Shown here: positions 49,783 to 59,436 of the stretch, piece by piece | Layout: every line of letters starts with the position of its first letter | Numbering within the stretch: position 1 is the stretch's first letter | Assembly (NCBI GenBank): GCA_030695945.1 | Contig: JAUYOG010000053.1 | Span: forward strand, 124,001-188,000 | DNA from: Ramlibacter sp. | GTDB taxonomy: Bacteria; Pseudomonadota; Gammaproteobacteria; Burkholderiales; Burkholderiaceae_C | DNA length: 64,000 nucleotides | Reading direction: 5' to 3' | The notes under the pieces: model-generated | Databases searched by the model: none | Seen by the model: the letters and a program-made list of their open reading frames with translations, nothing else | What the model was told of the DNA's origin: nothing | Position numbers and translations under genes: made by a program

Positions 49783-50595
49783 TCAGTTTTTCGCGGTGGC
49801 GCGGTGGAGCCGCACCGGGCCGTACCACGCCTGCGACGTGCTGCGCGTGTTGTCGCTGTCGCTCATGATCCCGATCCCTACGAGGGCGCCTGGCGCCTCG
49901 CCGAAGGCGCGCCGGTAGTCGGCCCGGATGTCCCGCTCATAGTCGAGCCACTGGTCCAGGTTGCGGGTGCCGGATTCGACCACCATGGTGCGCACCCGCG
50001 TCGTGCGCGGGCTGTCGATCACGGTGCCGGGCTCACGCCGGTTGCACCACACGTACATCAGGGTCGCGTACGGCATTTCCTCGCCGGTCACGGTTCGAAC
50101 GAGTTCGGCCATCATGGCGTCGCGGGGGGAAAAGCGGGCGCGGTCGCCCTCGAAGAACAGGACGATGCGCACGGGGGAGTCGTCCGCCTCGCGGGACGCA
50201 AGGTCGGCCCCCTCGATGAGTTGCGGCACCTTCCACGAGAAGCGTACCCCTGCGAGGTCTGCAGGCTCGATACGCACCTTGCTGCGCAGCATGCTGGCCG
50301 ATGACGCGGCCAGGACCGCCATCGCATCGCGGCCATCCTTGCGGGCATAGCGAAAGCGTGTTTCCGTCTTGCCCGGGAACGGCATGTGATGCCACCCCCG
50401 CGCGGCGGTGCGGGCGGCCGCCGGCCGCGCAGAGCTGGATTGAACAGCCCAGGGATTGTCCGCGATGCCGGGCGCGTGCTCGACCGGCACGGTCGAACAG
50501 CCCGCCAGCAAACAGGCGGCGGCGAGCCACGCAGCCCCGCTCCAGCAGTGCCTCATCAAATCGGTCCCCAACGTCCTTGCTTGTAGTGACGGCAT
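49783..50595 (-). CDS. DUF3047-like lipoprotein
   Basis: Lipobox LLAGC; RFSWKVPQLIEGADLASREADDSPVRIVLFFEGDRARFSPRDAMMAEL. Confidence 0.8.
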   Translation of the reverse strand: MPSLQARTLGTDLMRHCWSGAAWLAAACLLAGCSTVPVEHAPGIADNPWAVQSSSARPAAARTAARGWHHMPFPGKTETRFRYARKDGRDAMAVLAASSASMLRSKVRIEPADLAGVRFSWKVPQLIEGADLASREADDSPVRIVLFFEGDRARFSPRDAMMAELVRTVTGEEMPYATLMYVWCNRREPGTVIDSPRTTRVRTMVVESGTRNLDQWLDYERDIRADYRRAFGEAPGALVGIGIMSDSDNTRSTSQAWYGPVRLHRATAKN

Positions 50596-50647
50596 TATGC
50601 AGTCTCGCGCAGGGGGGCCGCTGCGGGTTTCCAGCTGCCCGGGGCAA

Positions 50648-50675
50648 GAAAAAAGCCGCCCGAAGGCGGCTTTTC
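50648..50675 (-). terminator. Rho-independent terminator downstream of porin gene
   Basis: GAAAAAAGCCGCC CGAA GGCGGCTTTTC. Confidence 0.75.
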
Positions 50676-50717
50676 AAGTTTCTTCATTCGAGGCTGGCCC
50701 AAGGGCCAGCCCGAAGA

Positions 50718-51800
50718 TCAGAAGCTGTGACGGACACCGAAGTCGTAGCCAGTCGACTTGTCGTTGGCAGCGGTGGTTGCACCGTTCAGAGCTTGCGTGG
50801 AACCGCCGTCGTTCTTCACGTGAGCGAACGTAGCGTACAGGGCGGTGCGCTTCGACAGGTTGTGCACGTAGCCCAGAGCCAGCTTCCTGGCCTTCGAACC
50901 CGTGTCGAACTTGTAGGTCGAGACGGCAGCGCGGATTTCGCCGGCGCCGACCGGCACCAGGGCGCCGATCAGGCCGCCCTTGCCTTCGAGTTCGACGATC
51001 GATTCGCGGGTGTCGCGGCTGTATTCGCCCATCAGCTTGGCCATGCCGAAGTCCCACTGGCCGCCGATGTTGATGGACTTGACGTCGCCGGTGGTGGCGG
51101 TCGTGGCGTACTTGGTGCGGGCAACAGCCAAGGCAACGTTGAACGGGCCATTGGCGAAGCCGAAGCGGGCAGCCAGACCGGTGCCGTCGTCTTCCGTCGC
51201 GGCGCCGTTCTTGTTGTTCTCGCCCATGTAGTACTGGGCCTGGCCGTAGAAGCCGCCCAGGTTACCCGGCAGGAAGTAGCCGATGCTGTTCGAGGAACGG
51301 ACGTTGATCGGGCCGGTGATGGCCGAATTCGAGTTCAGGACTTGGGTGGTGCCCACGCCATTGGTGCCGAACGGGTCGAACACCGTCAGGTTCCAGAATT
51401 GCGGGTTGTAGTCACGACCCAGGCGCAGTTCACCCCAGCCGCCGGCCAGGCTCACCGTCGAACGACGATTGAACGTCAGGCCTTGACCGCCGCCGATGCC
51501 TGCAACAGCGCCGCCGGTGGTTTGGTTGTTGGTGTTGGTAGCAGCACCGGTACCGTTGTCATTGTTGACACCGGCTTCCAGCCAGAACGAGGCCGACATG
51601 CCGCCGCCCAGGTCTTCCGTGCCACGGAAGCCCAGACGCGAGCTGTTGTAGCCCGAGTTGGTCAGCTGCGTCTTGTCCGTAAGGGAGCCTTTGCCGAAAG
51701 CAACGGTGGCGTCAACGATACCGAACAGCGTGACGGAAGATTGGGCAGAGGCGGCGCCGGCAGCAGCCAGAACAGCCAGAGCAATCAGGGACTTTTTCAT
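50718..51800 (-). CDS. Gram-negative (burkholderial-type) porin
   Basis: MKKSLIALAVLAAAGAASAQSSVTLFGIVDATVAFGKG; C-terminal aromatic residue (..YDFGVRHSF). Confidence 0.95.
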   Translation of the reverse strand: MKKSLIALAVLAAAGAASAQSSVTLFGIVDATVAFGKGSLTDKTQLTNSGYNSSRLGFRGTEDLGGGMSASFWLEAGVNNDNGTGAATNTNNQTTGGAVAGIGGGQGLTFNRRSTVSLAGGWGELRLGRDYNPQFWNLTVFDPFGTNGVGTTQVLNSNSAITGPINVRSSNSIGYFLPGNLGGFYGQAQYYMGENNKNGAATEDDGTGLAARFGFANGPFNVALAVARTKYATTATTGDVKSINIGGQWDFGMAKLMGEYSRDTRESIVELEGKGGLIGALVPVGAGEIRAAVSTYKFDTGSKARKLALGYVHNLSKRTALYATFAHVKNDGGSTQALNGATTAANDKSTGYDFGVRHSF

Positions 51801-52117
51801 GCAAGTTTCTCCAAGGTTAAACATAGGGCTCCGGTGCGAAGGGGTCACGTGATGCAGGCAATCTTGTGCTCCCGCCGGATCCCCGGGCCAACCTCCTTTT
51901 GGGAAGTTGTCGTTATTGCACCAGAGGGGCTCTTCTTTCGCAAAGTATTTAGCCTACCGGGGATGGAATCGTTGCACCCTGACAACACAAATCCATTGCT
52001 CAGTGGACCTCACGCAACACCGGTCGCCCACGTTTCGGATCGCAAAAAATCGAGGGCAAACCCTTGCCCGCAAGAGGGCGGACGGCGCGGCCGCCCTGGA
52101 CCCTTAAACTAGGCCCC

Positions 52118-52735
52118 ATGGACCGATTTCTAGGCGCCGCCGACAGCGCCCTCAAGACCCTGTTTGCCAAGCCGCGGGCCCTTCGCGCATGCCCCCTGGT
52201 GCCCGCCGACGAAACACGGCTCGCCTCGGCCGACCGGCGGCACTCGGCCGCGTTGATGCGCGTCAACCATGTCGGCGAGGTATGCGCCCAGGCGCTCTAC
52301 ACCGCCCAGGCCCTGGCCACGCGCGACCCCGGCCTGCGGCGGCATTTCGAGAAAGCGGCGTCGGAAGAGACCGACCACCTGGCCTGGACGGCCGAACGCC
52401 TCGCCGAGCTCGATTCCCGCCCTTCGCTGCTCAACCCCCTCTGGTACGCAGGCGCGTTCGGCCTCGGGCTCGTCGCGGGTCGGCTGGGCGACAGCATCAG
52501 TCTCGGCTTCGTCGTCGAGACGGAAAAGCAGGTGGAAGCGCACCTGCAAAGCCACCTGGACCGGCTGCCCACGGGCGACCATGCATCGCGCGCGATCGTG
52601 GTGCAGATGAAGGAAGACGAAGCCGTGCACGCCGCGCAGGCACTGCAGGCGGGAGGCGTCGAGCTGCCGCCGCCCGCCAAGGCCTTGATGCGCGCTGCCG
52701 CGAAGGTCATGACGACCACCGCGCACTACATCTGA
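52118..52735 (+). CDS. coq7: Demethoxyubiquinone hydroxylase (Coq7 family)
   Basis: [74 protein letters not shown]. Confidence 0.93.
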   Translation: MDRFLGAADSALKTLFAKPRALRACPLVPADETRLASADRRHSAALMRVNHVGEVCAQALYTAQALATRDPGLRRHFEKAASEETDHLAWTAERLAELDSRPSLLNPLWYAGAFGLGLVAGRLGDSISLGFVVETEKQVEAHLQSHLDRLPTGDHASRAIVVQMKEDEAVHAAQALQAGGVELPPPAKALMRAAAKVMTTTAHYI

Positions 52736-52770
52736 TACGACGGGTCAACGTCAGATACGACGGGTCAACG
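52731..52770. repeat. 20-bp tandem duplication
   Basis: TCTGATACGACGGGTCAACG / TCAGATACGACGGGTCAACG, one mismatch. Confidence 0.9.
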
Positions 52771-52810
52771 CGGTCCTGCGGACACGCGTCCTTGAGTCCC
52801 CTTTGGCGGT

Positions 52811-53260
52811 TCAGGCCGCCAGCAACTCGAAACTGGTCGTGATCTCCGCCGTCTTGCCCAGCATGATGGTGGCGGAGCAGTACTTCTCGTGGCTCATGGC
52901 GATCGCGCGCTCCACGGCCGCTGCCGGCAGGTCGCGCCCCGTCACGGTGAAATGCATGTGGATCTTCGTGAACACCTTCGGGTCCGCCGGCGCGCGCTCG
53001 GAAGTGAGCTTCACGGAACAGCCCCGCACATCGTGGCGGCCCCGCTTGAGGATCAGCACGACGTCGTAGGCCGTACAGCCCCCGGTGCCGGCCAGGACGG
53101 TCTCCATGGGCCGCGGCGCGAGGTTCTGGCCCCCGTTCTCCGGCTTCGCGGCGTCGGGCGCGCCATCCATCACCAGGACGTGGCCAGTGCCGGTTTCAGC
53201 GATGAAGCCCATTCCCGAACGTGCTCCCGTGTTTCCCGTCCAACTCACCGTGCATTCCAT
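52811..53260 (-). CDS. OsmC-family protein
   Basis: METVLAGTGGCTAYDVVLILKRGRHDVRGCSVKLTSERA. Confidence 0.9.
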   Translation of the reverse strand: MECTVSWTGNTGARSGMGFIAETGTGHVLVMDGAPDAAKPENGGQNLAPRPMETVLAGTGGCTAYDVVLILKRGRHDVRGCSVKLTSERAPADPKVFTKIHMHFTVTGRDLPAAAVERAIAMSHEKYCSATIMLGKTAEITTSFELLAA

Positions 53261-53381
53261 CGTTTTTCACCCCATCAAAGGCGCTTGCCTCGAATAAATT
53301 CCGCTAATGCGGCGCTGTTTGTCTCACCTTGAGACAGATGAGCGTGCTGCAACGCAACAAAGTTCGGGCTATACTGATTTC

Positions 53382-53475
53382 GCAGCATAACCAATCGGTG
53401 ATGCCCCTCTTGTCTCCTCCACCTCCTCCTATGGTGGATTCAGCCCCCAGGCCGCAAGGTCCGGGGGCTTTTTTC
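53382..53475 (+). ncRNA. Candidate sRNA with CCUCCU loop and Rho-independent terminator
   Basis: -10 TATACT at 53370-53375; stem TCCACC/GGTGGA with loop TCCTCCTAT; terminator AGCCCCC..GGGGGCTTTTTT. Confidence 0.5.
53442..53474 (+). terminator. Rho-independent terminator upstream of ilvA
   Basis: AGCCCCCAGGCCGCAAGGTCCGGGGGCTTTTTT. Confidence 0.85.
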
Positions 53476-53508
53476 CGCCTGTGACCCGCCGCTTATGATG
53501 CTTTTGTC

Positions 53509-55053
53509 ATGAAAAAGCACCTCACACCCGCCGATTACCTCAAGAAGATCCTCACGGCCCGGGTGTACGACGTGGCGGTGGAGTCGCCGCTGGAGCCCGC
53601 GAAGAGCCTGAGCCGGCGCCTGCACAACAAGGTGCTGCTCAAGCGCGAGGACCAGCAGGCGGTGTTCAGCTTCAAGCTGCGGGGCGCCTACAACAAGATG
53701 GCGCACCTGACGCCCGAGCAGCTCAAGCGTGGCGTGATCTGCGCCTCGGCCGGGAACCATGCCCAGGGCGTCGCCATGGCGGCGCACCGCATGGGCGCAC
53801 GCGCCGTGATCGTCATGCCGACCACCACACCGCAACTGAAGATCGACGGCGTGAAGACGCTCGGCGGCGAGGTCGTCTTGCATGGCGACAGCTATTCCGA
53901 CGCCTACGTCCGTGCGCTGGAGCTGGAACAGCAACAGGGCCTGACGTTCGTGCACCCGTTCGACGATCCGGACGTGATCGCCGGCCAGGGCACCATCGCG
54001 ATGGAGATCCTGCGGCAGCACCAGGGACCGCTCGACGCGGTGTTCGTCGCGATCGGCGGCGGCGGCCTCGTGTCCGGAGTCGCCAATTACATCAAGGCCG
54101 TGCGCCCGGAGATCAAGGTCATCGGCGTGCAGATGAACGATTCGGACGCGATGTCGCGCTCGGTCGCCGCCAACAAGCGCATCACGCTGGCGGACGTGGG
54201 CCTCTTCTCCGACGGCACCGCCGTGAAACTGGTCGGCGAGGAAACCTTCCGTGTGGCGCGCGACCTGGTGGATGAATTCATGACGGTGGACACCGACGCC
54301 GTCTGCGCCGCGATCAAGGACGTCTTCATCGACACGCGCAGCATCGTCGAGCCCGCCGGCGCGCTCGCGGTGGCCGCGATCAAGCAGTACGTAGCCCAGA
54401 AGAAGACGCGCGGCGAAACCTACGCGGCCATCCTCTGCGGCGCCAACATGAACTTCGACCGCCTGCGCTTCGTCGCCGAGCGGGCCGAGGTGGGCGAGGA
54501 GCGCGAGGCCCTGTTCGCCGTGACCATCCCCGAGGAACGCGGCAGCTTCAGGCGCTTTTGCGAGCTGATCGGGACGCTGCCGGGCGGCCCGCGCAACGTG
54601 ACCGAATTCAACTACCGCATCAGCGACGCGGCGCAGGCCCATGTCTTCGTGGGCCTCACCACGCACGGCAAGGGCGAATCCGGGAAGATCGCCGCCAACT
54701 TCAGCCGCCATGGCTTCGACGCACTGGACCTCACGCACGATGACCTGGCGAAGGAACACATCCGTCACATGGTGGGCGGCCGCTCGTCGCTGGCGCTGGA
54801 CGAACGGCTGCTGCGCTTCGTGTTCCCCGAGCGGCCGGGCGCCCTCATGAAATTCCTTTCGTACATGAGACCCGGCTGGAACATCACCCTGTTCCACTAC
54901 CGCAACCAGGGCGCCGACTACGGCCGCATCCTGGTGGGGCTGCAGGTGCCCAAAACCGACAACAGGGCCTTCAAGGAATTCCTCGAGTCGCTGGGATACC
55001 CTTACGTCGAGGAAACCGGCAACCCTGTCTACCGGTTGTTTCTGCAGACCTAG
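53509..55053 (+). CDS. ilvA: Threonine ammonia-lyase, biosynthetic
   Basis: LKREDQQAVFSFKLRGAYNKM; CASAGNHAQGVAMAA; two C-terminal ACT-like domains. Confidence 0.96.
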   Translation: MKKHLTPADYLKKILTARVYDVAVESPLEPAKSLSRRLHNKVLLKREDQQAVFSFKLRGAYNKMAHLTPEQLKRGVICASAGNHAQGVAMAAHRMGARAVIVMPTTTPQLKIDGVKTLGGEVVLHGDSYSDAYVRALELEQQQGLTFVHPFDDPDVIAGQGTIAMEILRQHQGPLDAVFVAIGGGGLVSGVANYIKAVRPEIKVIGVQMNDSDAMSRSVAANKRITLADVGLFSDGTAVKLVGEETFRVARDLVDEFMTVDTDAVCAAIKDVFIDTRSIVEPAGALAVAAIKQYVAQKKTRGETYAAILCGANMNFDRLRFVAERAEVGEEREALFAVTIPEERGSFRRFCELIGTLPGGPRNVTEFNYRISDAAQAHVFVGLTTHGKGESGKIAANFSRHGFDALDLTHDDLAKEHIRHMVGGRSSLALDERLLRFVFPERPGALMKFLSYMRPGWNITLFHYRNQGADYGRILVGLQVPKTDNRAFKEFLESLGYPYVEETGNPVYRLFLQT

Positions 55054-55126
55054 CATGTTGGACGGCCACCCCGCGGCAAGCGGGAGATGGCGCCACCTGC
55101 CGCGCGTCCCGGACTAACATCGGCGC

Positions 55127-55933
55127 ATGAGCTTCCTGCGCCAATATCTCCTTGCAGTCCAGTCCTTCACCCGCCTGCCGGTGACGGGCACGCTCGCGCA
55201 ATGGGCCGGCTCCGGCCCCGAGACGGCGCGCGCGAGTGCCGCGCATTACCCGGGCGTCGGCTGGCTGGTCGGCTTCGTGGCCTGCGCCGTTTTTGCGTTG
55301 CTGGCGACGGCGCTCGGTGACACGCCGTTTGCGCCCCTGGCTGCGGCCGTGGGATGCATCGCGGCCGCGCTGATGCTCACCGGGGGCGCGCATGAGACCG
55401 GGCTGGCACGCACGGCCGATGCGATGGGTGTCGCCGCGCCTGCCGCGCCGGCGCCCGGGATCGTCAGGGACCCGCGCATCCGCGGCGATGGCGTTCTGGC
55501 GCTCGCGCTCGCGCTGCTGGCCAAGGTGTCGCTGCTCGCAGTGCTGGCCGCGCAGTCGCCTGCCGCGGTGCTGGGAGCCCTGATCGCCGCCCATGTGTTG
55601 TCGCGGTTCTGGCCTCTGCTGCTGGCGAGCACGCTGCCATCGCTGGGCGATGCGGGCACAACCGGCGTCAGGCCGCTGTCGGCCCGCCTCGACCCGCGCG
55701 GGCTGGGCATCGCAGCGGCGTGGTCGGTGCTGGCGCTCGCGATCGCCTGGCTTGCCGAGGGCGTCGCCTTCGCGGTCCTGGCGCTGGCCGCGGGCGGCCT
55801 CGCGCTGCTGTGGATGAGGCGGCTCTTCGCGCGGCGCCTCCGGGGCTTCACCGACGACGCGCTGGGGGCGACGCAGCAGGCCTGCGAAATCGCCACCTAC
55901 CTCGGCGCGGCCGTCGGCCTGCGCGTCGGCTAG
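55127..55933 (+). CDS. cobS: Adenosylcobinamide-GDP ribazoletransferase
   Basis: FLRQYLLAVQSFTRLPV; ASAAHYPGVGWLVG; TGGAHETGLARTADAMG; DPRIRGDGVLALALALLAK. Confidence 0.92.
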   Translation: MSFLRQYLLAVQSFTRLPVTGTLAQWAGSGPETARASAAHYPGVGWLVGFVACAVFALLATALGDTPFAPLAAAVGCIAAALMLTGGAHETGLARTADAMGVAAPAAPAPGIVRDPRIRGDGVLALALALLAKVSLLAVLAAQSPAAVLGALIAAHVLSRFWPLLLASTLPSLGDAGTTGVRPLSARLDPRGLGIAAAWSVLALAIAWLAEGVAFAVLALAAGGLALLWMRRLFARRLRGFTDDALGATQQACEIATYLGAAVGLRVG

Positions 55934-55939
55934 GGCACC

Positions 55940-56587
55940 TCAGGCGCGACCGATCCAGCGCTGCCGTCCCGCCAGCCGCGCGACATCGCGCCAGTTCGAG
56001 CATTCGGCCACTACACGCGGCCACACGCGAAGGAGCACCTCGCATTCGGCCAGCGTGTCCGCGGCGGCCTGGTGCCGCACGGCGCAGTGGATGCCGAAGT
56101 AACCCATCCACTCGTCGAGCGAACGCGCTCCCACGCCTTCATGGGTGACGGCGCACAGGTGTTCGATGTCCAGCCACGGCGGCGACCAGGCGCCGCCCAG
56201 CTCGGGCCGGGCGTAGCGCTGGATCAGCGCCCGGTCGAAGGCGGCGTGAAAGGCCAGCAGCGGGGAAGTCCCGGCATAGGCCTGCAGTGCGCGCAACGCC
56301 TCGCCCGCCGGGACGCCCTCGCGCTGGCGCTGCGCGCCGATCCCATGAAGGAGGATGTTGTCCACCGCGGACGCCTCCTGCTGGCGCAACACGACCTCGA
56401 AACTGTCCGCCGGCACGATGGCCAGTCGCTTTGCCGCCCAATCCACGCGCACCGCGATCGCCGCGATCGCCAGCAGCCGGTCGCGCGCCGGATCCAGTCC
56501 GCTGGTTTCCACGTCCAGCACCACCCAGCGGGTCTCGTCGACCTCGCGGCGCCTGCCGAGCCAGTCGGGCCAGTCGAGCCGGGCCAT
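55940..56587 (-). CDS. 3'-5' exonuclease (DnaQ/epsilon-like)
   Basis: WVVLDVETSGLDPARDRLLAIAAIAV; LLAFHAAFDRALIQRY; HQAAADTLAECEVLLRV. Confidence 0.9.
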   Translation of the reverse strand: MARLDWPDWLGRRREVDETRWVVLDVETSGLDPARDRLLAIAAIAVRVDWAAKRLAIVPADSFEVVLRQQEASAVDNILLHGIGAQRQREGVPAGEALRALQAYAGTSPLLAFHAAFDRALIQRYARPELGGAWSPPWLDIEHLCAVTHEGVGARSLDEWMGYFGIHCAVRHQAAADTLAECEVLLRVWPRVVAECSNWRDVARLAGRQRWIGRA

Positions 56588-56588
56588 G

Positions 56589-58499
56589 CTAGCGCTCGTA
56601 GTCCAGGTGCATGCGCTGCTGCAGCGAGCGGGCGACGCGGAAGGACTCCTTCAGGATCCGCCGGTCGATGTCATTGAGGCTGGCCACCGCGACGCGGTTC
56701 GGTTCCTCCAGCGGCGATTGCGCCTGCAGCTGCACCTGCAGCCTGAGCATCTGCATGAACTCGAATCCGCCCACCCATGCCTCGTACTCCGACGGCTGCA
56801 GCCCCATGCGCGCGCCCGCGTCTTCGAGCCGCTCGCGCGTGGAGGTTGCAGCGCTGCCGTGCGCCAGGCTGTAGAGCCGGGCCGCATCCACGAAGATCGC
56901 CGTGCCCTGCAGCTTGAGATCGACCGTGCCGCGGTCGTCCACGTCGACGCCTCCGAGCCAGTTCAGGGGCGCGGCCCGCGACAGCGCGTTCTGCGCCATC
57001 TGCTTGAGGAAGCGCGGAGTGCGCCGCGCCGCCTCCAGTACCTCGGCATGCAAGTGCTGCGCGAGTTCGGTGTAGCCCGCGAGCCCCCGCAGGTCGAAAT
57101 AGATGCTGGCGTTGAGCAGGTCCTGCGGGGCGCCGTGGTCGATCCAGTCCGCGAATCGACCACGCCACTCGCGCAGTGTCAGGCAGCACCCCGGCTCGCC
57201 GGCCATGATGCCGCCCCGGCACAGCGGATAGCCGCACGCGTCGAGCGCCAGGTTGACGTCGTGCGCAAAGACGAGAATCTTTTCGCGCTGCGCGTCGGTC
57301 GTGCCATCGGGCAGGATCAGGGCGTTGTCCTGGTCGGTCGCGATCGTCTGCTCGCTGCGGCCTTCCGACCCCAGCGCGAGCCAGCACAGGCTCGCGAGGT
57401 CGACGCCGTGCTCCGCGGACTTGAGTTCCAGCAGGCGCTGCGTCAGCACGTCGTTCAGGTGGCTGATCAGCGAGGTGAGCTGGCGCGCCTGGACGCCCTG
57501 GCTGAGCAGGCTGCGCGCGAGGCGCCGGATGTCCAGCGCCACCAGCTTCAGCGTGCCCACGTCGCGTGCGGCCCGGATCGACGTGCTGACCTGCTTGAGC
57601 GACAGGCGTTGCATCGCGAACAGGTCGCGCTCGGACACCAGCCCGATCGCGACGCCGTCGCGCGTCACCGGCACATGGCGCACGCCATGCCGCGACATCA
57701 GCAGCGCGGCATCGTGCGCCGTGTCGGTTGCCGTCAGCGAGTGCACCGGATGCACCATCACCTTGCCGATCGGCGTGTCCAGCGGCACTTCGGCCAGCGC
57801 AATGCGCCCGATCACGTCGTAGCGCGTCAGGATGCCCAGGGCCCGCCCCTGCGCGTCGACCACGAGGATGGAGCCGGTGCGCTTCTCGTGCATGCGCGCC
57901 AGCGCCTCGCGCAGCGGCGTGTCGGGGCTGCAGCTCACCGGCGGGCGCGACACCAGGTTGCCCAGCGGCGTCTCGAGCGACTGCTCCGCCAGCGTCTGCG
58001 ACGAGTACGCGACCTGCAGCGCGCGGCGCGACAGCTCGAGGAAGCCGGCAATGCGCCGTCGCAGGAAATCGGAGAACACCGGGCTGGCCTCGGCCAGCTC
58101 ACGCATGGCTTCGACCGACATTGCCAGCACGAAGGTGTCGGAGACGGCGCTGTACGTGGCCGTCACCGCGCGCCGCGCGACGGCCGCGCCGACCGGGAAC
58201 ATGTCGCCGGCCTCGTACTGGAATGCGCCGCCGACGTCCGCCAGCCCGCGCACGCCGGTCACCGAGCCCTGGCGGATGAAGAAGACGTGCCGCACCTCGC
58301 CGTCCGGGGGCTCGACCAGCACTTCGCCGGGCGCGAAGTAGCGCTGCTCGCAATGCGTAAGGAAGAAATCGATCGCCGCCGGCTCCATCTGGGCAAAAGG
58401 CGGATGGCGTGTGAGCTCCTGGCGGAAATTGGCCAGCAGGCTCGGCGACGGCACCTGCGCGGCGGCGGCCGGCGCGGGGGCGGTCGGGTGGGACGCCAT
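56589..58499 (-). CDS. cNMP-binding/CBS/DUF294 putative nucleotidyltransferase
   Basis: cNMP-like domain, CBS pair, GSEGRSEQTIATDQDNALI nucleotidyltransferase motif. Confidence 0.9.
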   Translation of the reverse strand: MASHPTAPAPAAAAQVPSPSLLANFRQELTRHPPFAQMEPAAIDFFLTHCEQRYFAPGEVLVEPPDGEVRHVFFIRQGSVTGVRGLADVGGAFQYEAGDMFPVGAAVARRAVTATYSAVSDTFVLAMSVEAMRELAEASPVFSDFLRRRIAGFLELSRRALQVAYSSQTLAEQSLETPLGNLVSRPPVSCSPDTPLREALARMHEKRTGSILVVDAQGRALGILTRYDVIGRIALAEVPLDTPIGKVMVHPVHSLTATDTAHDAALLMSRHGVRHVPVTRDGVAIGLVSERDLFAMQRLSLKQVSTSIRAARDVGTLKLVALDIRRLARSLLSQGVQARQLTSLISHLNDVLTQRLLELKSAEHGVDLASLCWLALGSEGRSEQTIATDQDNALILPDGTTDAQREKILVFAHDVNLALDACGYPLCRGGIMAGEPGCCLTLREWRGRFADWIDHGAPQDLLNASIYFDLRGLAGYTELAQHLHAEVLEAARRTPRFLKQMAQNALSRAAPLNWLGGVDVDDRGTVDLKLQGTAIFVDAARLYSLAHGSAATSTRERLEDAGARMGLQPSEYEAWVGGFEFMQMLRLQVQLQAQSPLEEPNRVAVASLNDIDRRILKESFRVARSLQQRMHLDYER

Positions 58500-58501
58500 G
58501 G

Positions 58502-58951
58502 CTACTTGCGCACCGCCGGCAGTTCGAGCGTGAGCACCGGCGGCCCGTCCTGGCTGGCCGCGATCGTCGCGCGACGCGCTTCGACAGACTGGAGGATCAG
58601 GCCCTCGTCGATGGCCGCGCCCACCCGGAACGGCTTGGCCGGGCGGCCATCCACGGCGATCAGGGCGGCCCCGCCGTGCGAGCGGTTGGCCACAACGCCC
58701 AGCAGCGCGAAGCGGCTCGAAAGGCTGGCGACCGGCGCTGCCGCCGCGGCAGCCGGGCTGGCGCCAAGCAGGCGCGCGATCGCCGCCGGGTCCGCCGGCG
58801 CGGCCGCGCGCAGGGCGGGGGCGGCCGCGACGGGCCCGCCGGAAGGCGTGGTGAACTTGAGGCCCCAGTAAACGGCACTGGCCGCCACCAACGCCCACAA
58901 TACGAAGGTCGCGCCGGCCACGGTCCACCTGGACTGCAAATTGCTCACCAT
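58502..58951 (-). CDS. gspC: Type II secretion protein GspC (short form)
   Basis: N-terminal TM; SSRFALLGVVANRSHGGAALIAVDGRPAKPFRVGAAIDEGLILQSVEARRATI. Confidence 0.82.
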   Translation of the reverse strand: MVSNLQSRWTVAGATFVLWALVAASAVYWGLKFTTPSGGPVAAAPALRAAAPADPAAIARLLGASPAAAAAAPVASLSSRFALLGVVANRSHGGAALIAVDGRPAKPFRVGAAIDEGLILQSVEARRATIAASQDGPPVLTLELPAVRK

Positions 58952-58994
58952 GCGGCGATTATCATTGAACCGAATCGCACTCCCCCACAACCAG

Positions 58995-59435
58995 ATGAAC
59001 TCCCTCCCCCTTCGCCTGCGCGCCGCCGTCCAGGCCGGCTTCACCCTCATCGAGCTGATGGTGGTGCTGGTCATCATCGGGGTGCTCGCGGCCCTGATCG
59101 TGCCCAACGTGCTGGACCGTGCCGATGACGCCCGCGTTACGGCCGCCCGCACGGACGTGAACAACCTGATGCAGGCACTCAAGCTCTACAAGCTGGACAA
59201 CCAGCGCTACCCCACCACCGAGCAGGGCTTGCAGGCGCTGGTCGCCAAGCCGGCGGCGGGCCCGGTTCCCCCGAACTGGAAGCCCTACATCGAAAAGCTG
59301 CCGCAGGATCCCTGGCGCAACGCCTACCAGTACCTCAACCCCGGCGTGAAGGGCGAAATCGACGTCATGTCCTTCGGCGCCGACGGCCAGCCCGGCGGGG
59401 AGGGCAAGAATGCGGACGTCGGCTCGTGGCAATGA
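58995..59435 (+). CDS. gspG: Type II secretion major pseudopilin GspG
   Basis: GFTLIELMVVLVIIGVLAALIVPNVLDRADDARVTAARTDVNNLMQALKLYKLDNQRYPTTEQGLQALV. Confidence 0.97.
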   Translation: MNSLPLRLRAAVQAGFTLIELMVVLVIIGVLAALIVPNVLDRADDARVTAARTDVNNLMQALKLYKLDNQRYPTTEQGLQALVAKPAAGPVPPNWKPYIEKLPQDPWRNAYQYLNPGVKGEIDVMSFGADGQPGGEGKNADVGSWQ

Positions 59436-59436
59436 G

